Positions 32,112-35,221 of a DNA stretch of 35,221 nt are shown one piece after another. Location: assembly GCA_002316595.1 (NCBI GenBank), contig DCDV01000017.1, forward strand, positions 1 to 35,221. The letters are read 5' to 3'. A program made the translations under genes and the position numbers. The DNA comes from Mageeibacillus sp. UBA1046 (GTDB taxonomy: Bacteria; Bacillota; Clostridia; Saccharofermentanales; DTU023). The notes under the pieces were generated by a model that saw nothing but the letters and a program-made list of their open reading frames with translations, made no database searches and had not been told where the DNA came from. The first letter of the stretch is position 1; each line of letters starts with the position of its first letter.

Positions 32112-33299
32112 TCAGGCCAGACCTTTATCAAGCATTGCCTGATATAGTCTTTCCAGCTGAGCGCTCAGCGCCCTGGCCGGCAGAGCCAGATTTATTCTAA
32201 TAAAACCCTTCCCTGCCTCACCGAAAATATGCCCTTCATTAATGATGAAATTTGCATCTCGTAACATAAATTCACTTAGCTCTTCCTCTGTTAGGCCAAG
32301 GTAATTAAAGTCCAGCCAGAGCAGGTAGGTTCCCTCTAAAGGAGAAATTATCACTTCAGGACAGCGCCGGGCAAAAAAGTCGCGCGTCAGTCTTTCATTT
32401 CCGGAAATAACCTGAATCATTTCTTCCAGCCAGGCCTCACCTTTGGCATAAGCCAGCTCACAGGCTTTATGGCTCAGAATGGTGCTGCCATGAAAACCGC
32501 TGTCAGCCAATGACGCACAAAACTTCTTCCGTAATTCAGAATTTTTGATAATAATATTAGATACCGCCAGGCCGGCAATATTAAATGATTTTGTCGGCGC
32601 CGTACAAGTTACAACTCTTTGTGCCAAATCCTCTGATAATGTTTGCAGGACAATATGCTTATAGCCGGGCATGATTATATCGTGATGGATTTCGTCGGAG
32701 ACGATTATTAATTCATTGCGGATGGCAATCTTTGCTAATCCCTCCAACTCTTCCGGCTCCCAGACTCTGCCAACAGGATTATGCGGACTGCAAAACAATA
32801 CGAGCTTATTAGCGGTACCTGAGGTTAATCCCGAGAGGAGCTCCAAATCCATAACATATTTGTTACCACGCAGCTGTAAAGGACAGTTGATAATTTTTCG
32901 CCCGCTTTTTTGTATGGCGCTATAAAAAGGGAAATACACCGGCGACATTATTACCACTCCGTCACCAGGGCCGGTAAAGCTTTTTACTGCCTGATAAAGC
33001 GCGGGAACTACTCCGGAAACAATGGTAATCCAACTCGGGTCGACCGAAAAGTCATGACGTTTGCTCATCCACTCAGTTACAGCCCGCCAGTATCCATCTG
33101 TCGGCCTGCTGTACCCAAGCACAGCCTGATCCAGATACTCCTTCAGCCCCTGCACAATCTCAGGCGCCATGACAAACTCCATATCAGCAGTGGAGAGAGG
33201 AATGACATCCTCTTTTGCTTCGGGACAAGCTTGGCGCATTTGTGCCCACTTAATCGATTCCGGTCTTGCCACCATTGTTTTGAAGTCATATTTCGCCAT
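32112..33299 (-). CDS. PatB/MalY-type aminotransferase-fold C-S lyase (cystathionine beta-lyase)
   Basis: A 395-residue fold-type I PLP enzyme of the MalY/PatB family. Features are STADMEFVMAPEI near the start (the family's ADMDF motif), GVVPALYQAVKSFTGPGD, CSPHNPVGRVW, SDEIHHD (201-207) and Schiff-base Lys237 in TAPTKSFNIAGL. Members split cystathionine or cysteine S-conjugates to pyruvate, ammonia and a thiol. ATG 33299 is selected because AAGGAGAGA sits 5 bases upstream; the frame extends ten codons further without support. It is divergent from the beta-hydroxyacid dehydrogenase gene across a 21-bp repeat array. Confidence 0.9.
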   Translation of the reverse strand: MAKYDFKTMVARPESIKWAQMRQACPEAKEDVIPLSTADMEFVMAPEIVQGLKEYLDQAVLGYSRPTDGYWRAVTEWMSKRHDFSVDPSWITIVSGVVPALYQAVKSFTGPGDGVVIMSPVYFPFYSAIQKSGRKIINCPLQLRGNKYVMDLELLSGLTSGTANKLVLFCSPHNPVGRVWEPEELEGLAKIAIRNELIIVSDEIHHDIIMPGYKHIVLQTLSEDLAQRVVTCTAPTKSFNIAGLAVSNIIIKNSELRKKFCASLADSGFHGSTILSHKACELAYAKGEAWLEEMIQVISGNERLTRDFFARRCPEVIISPLEGTYLLWLDFNYLGLTEEELSEFMLRDANFIINEGHIFGEAGKGFIRINLALPARALSAQLERLYQAMLDKGLA

Positions 33300-33365
33300 A
33301 TGTCTCTCCTTAATTTCTAGTGTTATCATATTATAGACTTATCAGGATTTGTGCAGCAGCAATTC

Positions 33366-33472
33366 CCCAAGCAATGGGTTTGACTCGCAGCAATAGGGTT
33401 TGATTCACAAGCAATTGGGTTCGACTCACAAAGCAATGGGTTTGACTCACCAAGTAATTGGGTTCGACTCAT
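33366..33472. repeat. Five tandem 21-bp imperfect repeats in a divergent promoter region
   Basis: The core GCAAT(T)GGGTTTGACTCA recurs with unit starts (GCAAT or variant) at 33371, 33390, 33411, 33433 and 33454, spacings 19, 21, 22 and 21. The variants include GGGTTCGACTC in units three and five. The array ends 50 bases before the next plus-strand gene. Confidence 0.88.
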
Positions 33473-33528
33473 ATGTTTCTTAATTCTGGTATTTTAAAAA
33501 TATTTAATCAAAATTGTGAGGTGACAAT

Positions 33529-34407
33529 ATGACAAAAATTGCCTGGATAGGAACCGGAGTTATGGGGACGCCCATGGCAGGGCATCTTGCCAATGCAGGG
33601 CATGAACTGCATTTGTTTAACCGTACTCCGGCTAAAGCGCAAGCCGCCATGAAGAAGATTCCCAACAGCAAGACCTTTGCCAGTATCGCGGAGGCAATAG
33701 ATGGCTGTGAATTTATTATGACTATGGTTGGTTATCCTCAAGATGTCGAAGAAGTCTATCTGGGTCCAGATGGAATATTTGCCAATGCAACTCCGGGCAC
33801 CGTCTCCATTGACTTTACGACTTCCTCACCTGAACTGGCCTGCCGTCTGTATAAAGAAGGCAAAACCCGAGGAGTTGCTGTCCTGGATGCGCCTGTGTCC
33901 GGAGGTGATGCCGGCGCAATCAAGGGATCGCTTGCTGTAATGGTAGGCGGAGATGAGGAAACCTACGCTCAAGCCGTACCGCTGCTTAAGACTTTTGCCG
34001 CAACTTTATCTCACATGGGAGCGGCAGGCAGCGGCCAACATACGAAAGCGGCCAATCAGGTTGCTGTCGCCGGCAACACTGCCGCCATGACGGAAGCGCT
34101 TCACTATGCTATGAGCGTTGGTCTTGATCCTGAGAAAATGTTGGCAGTGATTACCAAGGGAGCAGCCGGCAGCTGGCAGTTAGAAAACATGGCGCCGCGA
34201 GTTCTGGCTAAAGATTTTGCCCCGGCCTTTTTCATCAAACATTTCCTCAAGGATCTTAAGATAATTGAAGAGGAGATGGCCACTCGTGACACCTCTCTTG
34301 CTACTGTCCACACCGTCCGACAAATGTATGAAGAGATGGCCGCGCTCGGCTATGAGAATGACGGTACGCAAGCCCTAATCAAGTTATATCAACGAGAAGA
34401 GAGCTGA
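33529..34407 (+). CDS. NAD(P)-dependent beta-hydroxyacid dehydrogenase (HIBADH/tartronate-semialdehyde reductase family)
   Basis: A 292-residue dehydrogenase. The Rossmann signature GTGVMGTPMAGHL (8-20) is followed by FNRTPAK, where Asn-Arg-Thr is often seen with NADPH preference. The substrate motif is DAPVSGGDAGAIKGSLAVMVGG (120-141), and the catalytic Lys173 lies in GSGQHTKAANQ. The C-terminal helical domain has FAPAFFIKHFLKDLKI. Family members reduce tartronate semialdehyde, succinate semialdehyde or 3-hydroxyisobutyrate; the substrate is not decidable here. ATG 33529 has GAGGTGAC 5 bases upstream. It is divergent from the C-S lyase gene with a repeat array between them. Confidence 0.9.
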   Translation: MTKIAWIGTGVMGTPMAGHLANAGHELHLFNRTPAKAQAAMKKIPNSKTFASIAEAIDGCEFIMTMVGYPQDVEEVYLGPDGIFANATPGTVSIDFTTSSPELACRLYKEGKTRGVAVLDAPVSGGDAGAIKGSLAVMVGGDEETYAQAVPLLKTFAATLSHMGAAGSGQHTKAANQVAVAGNTAAMTEALHYAMSVGLDPEKMLAVITKGAAGSWQLENMAPRVLAKDFAPAFFIKHFLKDLKIIEEEMATRDTSLATVHTVRQMYEEMAALGYENDGTQALIKLYQREES

Positions 34408-34617
34408 GAGTAGTGCAAAGCACAACAAAATAGTTGAGAATTTATACTACTGCTTGATATTTTGACTAAGTGATACAATATTTGGAATGCTGCGGATAGA
34501 GAAGATGTCGAAGTTGCTTGCTATGGCTTGATTCTCAGTATTGGAAACAGTATTATCTTACGGGTAATAATAAATTGACATATAAATAATGGATTATCGT
34601 ATTAAGGGAGGGTTGAA

Positions 34618-35221
34618 ATGACAATAGCTTTGGTCTTGCTCCTGTTTGCAGCCGTACTGGGGCTTGCCTACTCAATGTTTAACTTCTTTGCAGTTAAACG
34701 AATGGATGAAGGGGATGAGCGTATGCAACGGATTGCGGCTGCAATCCGGCTAGGCACAAACACTTTCATTGTTTATGAATATAAGATTGTTGCAAAAATT
34801 GCAATAGTTCTGGCAGTAATCTTAAGTATTCTGATCTCCTGGGAAATGGCAACAGCGTTTTTGCTGGGTGCCGTTATGTCAGGAGCTGCCGGCTGGGTCG
34901 GCATGAAAATCGCCACATACTCGAATGTGCGGGTAGCAAATCGCGCCCGTGTTACAAATAGTCTGGGGCAGACCTTGAAACTGGCATATCGCGGGGGTTC
35001 AGTAATGGGCCTTTGCGTCGCCGGCTTTGCACTGTTGGGCTTCTTCATTGTTTACTTGGTTTTTGGAGTATTCATGGGCCAGTACAATGCTTTGATCACC
35101 GACAGTGCGCTCACAAACTGGTGGGGACTGCCGATTTCGTTCACAATCACACTGTCCGGCTATGCGCTGGGCTGTTCAGTCATCGCAATGTTCAATCGTG
35201 TCGGCGGGGGTATCTATACCA
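34618..35221 (+). CDS. hppA: Membrane-bound ion-translocating pyrophosphatase, N-terminal part (runs off the window)
   Basis: The first 201 codons of HppA, which pumps H+ or Na+ while hydrolysing pyrophosphate. ATG 34618 follows GGGAGGG at a normal distance. Visible are an N-terminal membrane segment (IALVLLLFAAVLGLAYSMF), the EGDERMQRIAAAIRLGTNTF region with FIVYEYK, the GAVMSGAAGWVGMKIAT block, NVRVANRAR, the LKLAYRGGSVMGL segment and GYALGCSVIAMFNRVGGGIY. These match the family order. The pyrophosphate-binding DNAGG-type motifs and the residue that distinguishes K+-dependent from independent enzymes lie beyond the window, so the ion cannot be assigned. A possible TTGACA at 34575 lacks a clear -10. 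Confidence 0.93.
   Translation, partial: MTIALVLLLFAAVLGLAYSMFNFFAVKRMDEGDERMQRIAAAIRLGTNTFIVYEYKIVAKIAIVLAVILSILISWEMATAFLLGAVMSGAAGWVGMKIATYSNVRVANRARVTNSLGQTLKLAYRGGSVMGLCVAGFALLGFFIVYLVFGVFMGQYNALITDSALTNWWGLPISFTITLSGYALGCSVIAMFNRVGGGIYT

Noticed and set aside
33366..33472. Short CRISPR array
   Set aside because: Units of about 21 bp are contiguous with no unique spacers, and no cas genes are present.
33408..33472. tRNA fragment, because of GGGTTCGACTC
   Set aside because: No acceptor, D or anticodon arm accompanies it; the motif recurs five times as a simple repeat. Kept only as an alternative origin.

Overview
The window looks like a chromosome segment of an anaerobic, fermentative Clostridia-like Firmicute. 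The evidence is the strong AGGAGG-type ribosome sites, AT-rich intergenic DNA, an NADH-linked [FeFe]-hydrogenase, a Mur/Opp-era core gene set with pheST, a lipoprotein peptide-binding protein and a membrane pyrophosphatase. Genus cannot be assigned from the sequence alone. No rRNA, tRNA, CRISPR array or transposase gene was seen.

Layout. Positions 1-1860 hold four small, visibly AT-richer minus-strand genes (GNAT fragment, DUF3788, SnoaL-like, one unknown) that abut the 3' end of rlmD through a stretch of hairpins and direct repeats; this looks like the end of an inserted element or island. rlmD (minus) is followed by hydCBA (plus, 3.6-7.0 kb), an NADH-dependent hydrogenase operon closed by a good terminator. 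From 7.3 to 12.5 kb, on the minus strand, lie a D-cysteine desulfhydrase-like gene, a very large adenylation/ACP/alpha-oxoamine synthase fusion and a DUF554 membrane protein. From 12.7 to 20.3 kb, still minus, are an S9 peptidase, a Na/Pi-type transporter with a PhoU-like tail, an ECF S component, a UPF0340 protein and an AI-2E family membrane protein. pheS and pheT (plus) follow. The oppDFBC peptide transporter (minus) is divergent from its binding protein oppA (plus), which leads into L-asparaginase and an aspartate/glutamate-type racemase. A PatB/MalY-type C-S lyase (minus) is divergent from a beta-hydroxyacid dehydrogenase (plus), and the window ends inside hppA.

Function. The set suits a peptide and amino-acid fermenter: Opp imports peptides, the S9 peptidase cleaves them, asparaginase, racemase, C-S lyase and D-cysteine desulfhydrase handle side reactions of amino acids, the hydrogenase reoxidises NADH as H2, and HppA conserves energy from pyrophosphate.

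The two points most worth attention are (i) the single-polypeptide acyl-acid activation, carrier and alpha-oxoamine synthase enzyme, which has the parts needed to make a long-chain base (sphingolipid-like) or an alpha-aminoketone, and (ii) a repeated local pattern in which the 3' end of a gene, including its stop codon, is duplicated just downstream (five genes, offsets about 25 or 71-74 bp). A 21-bp direct-repeat array between two divergent genes and a 30-residue superperiodic insert in the peptidase are further unexplained structures.
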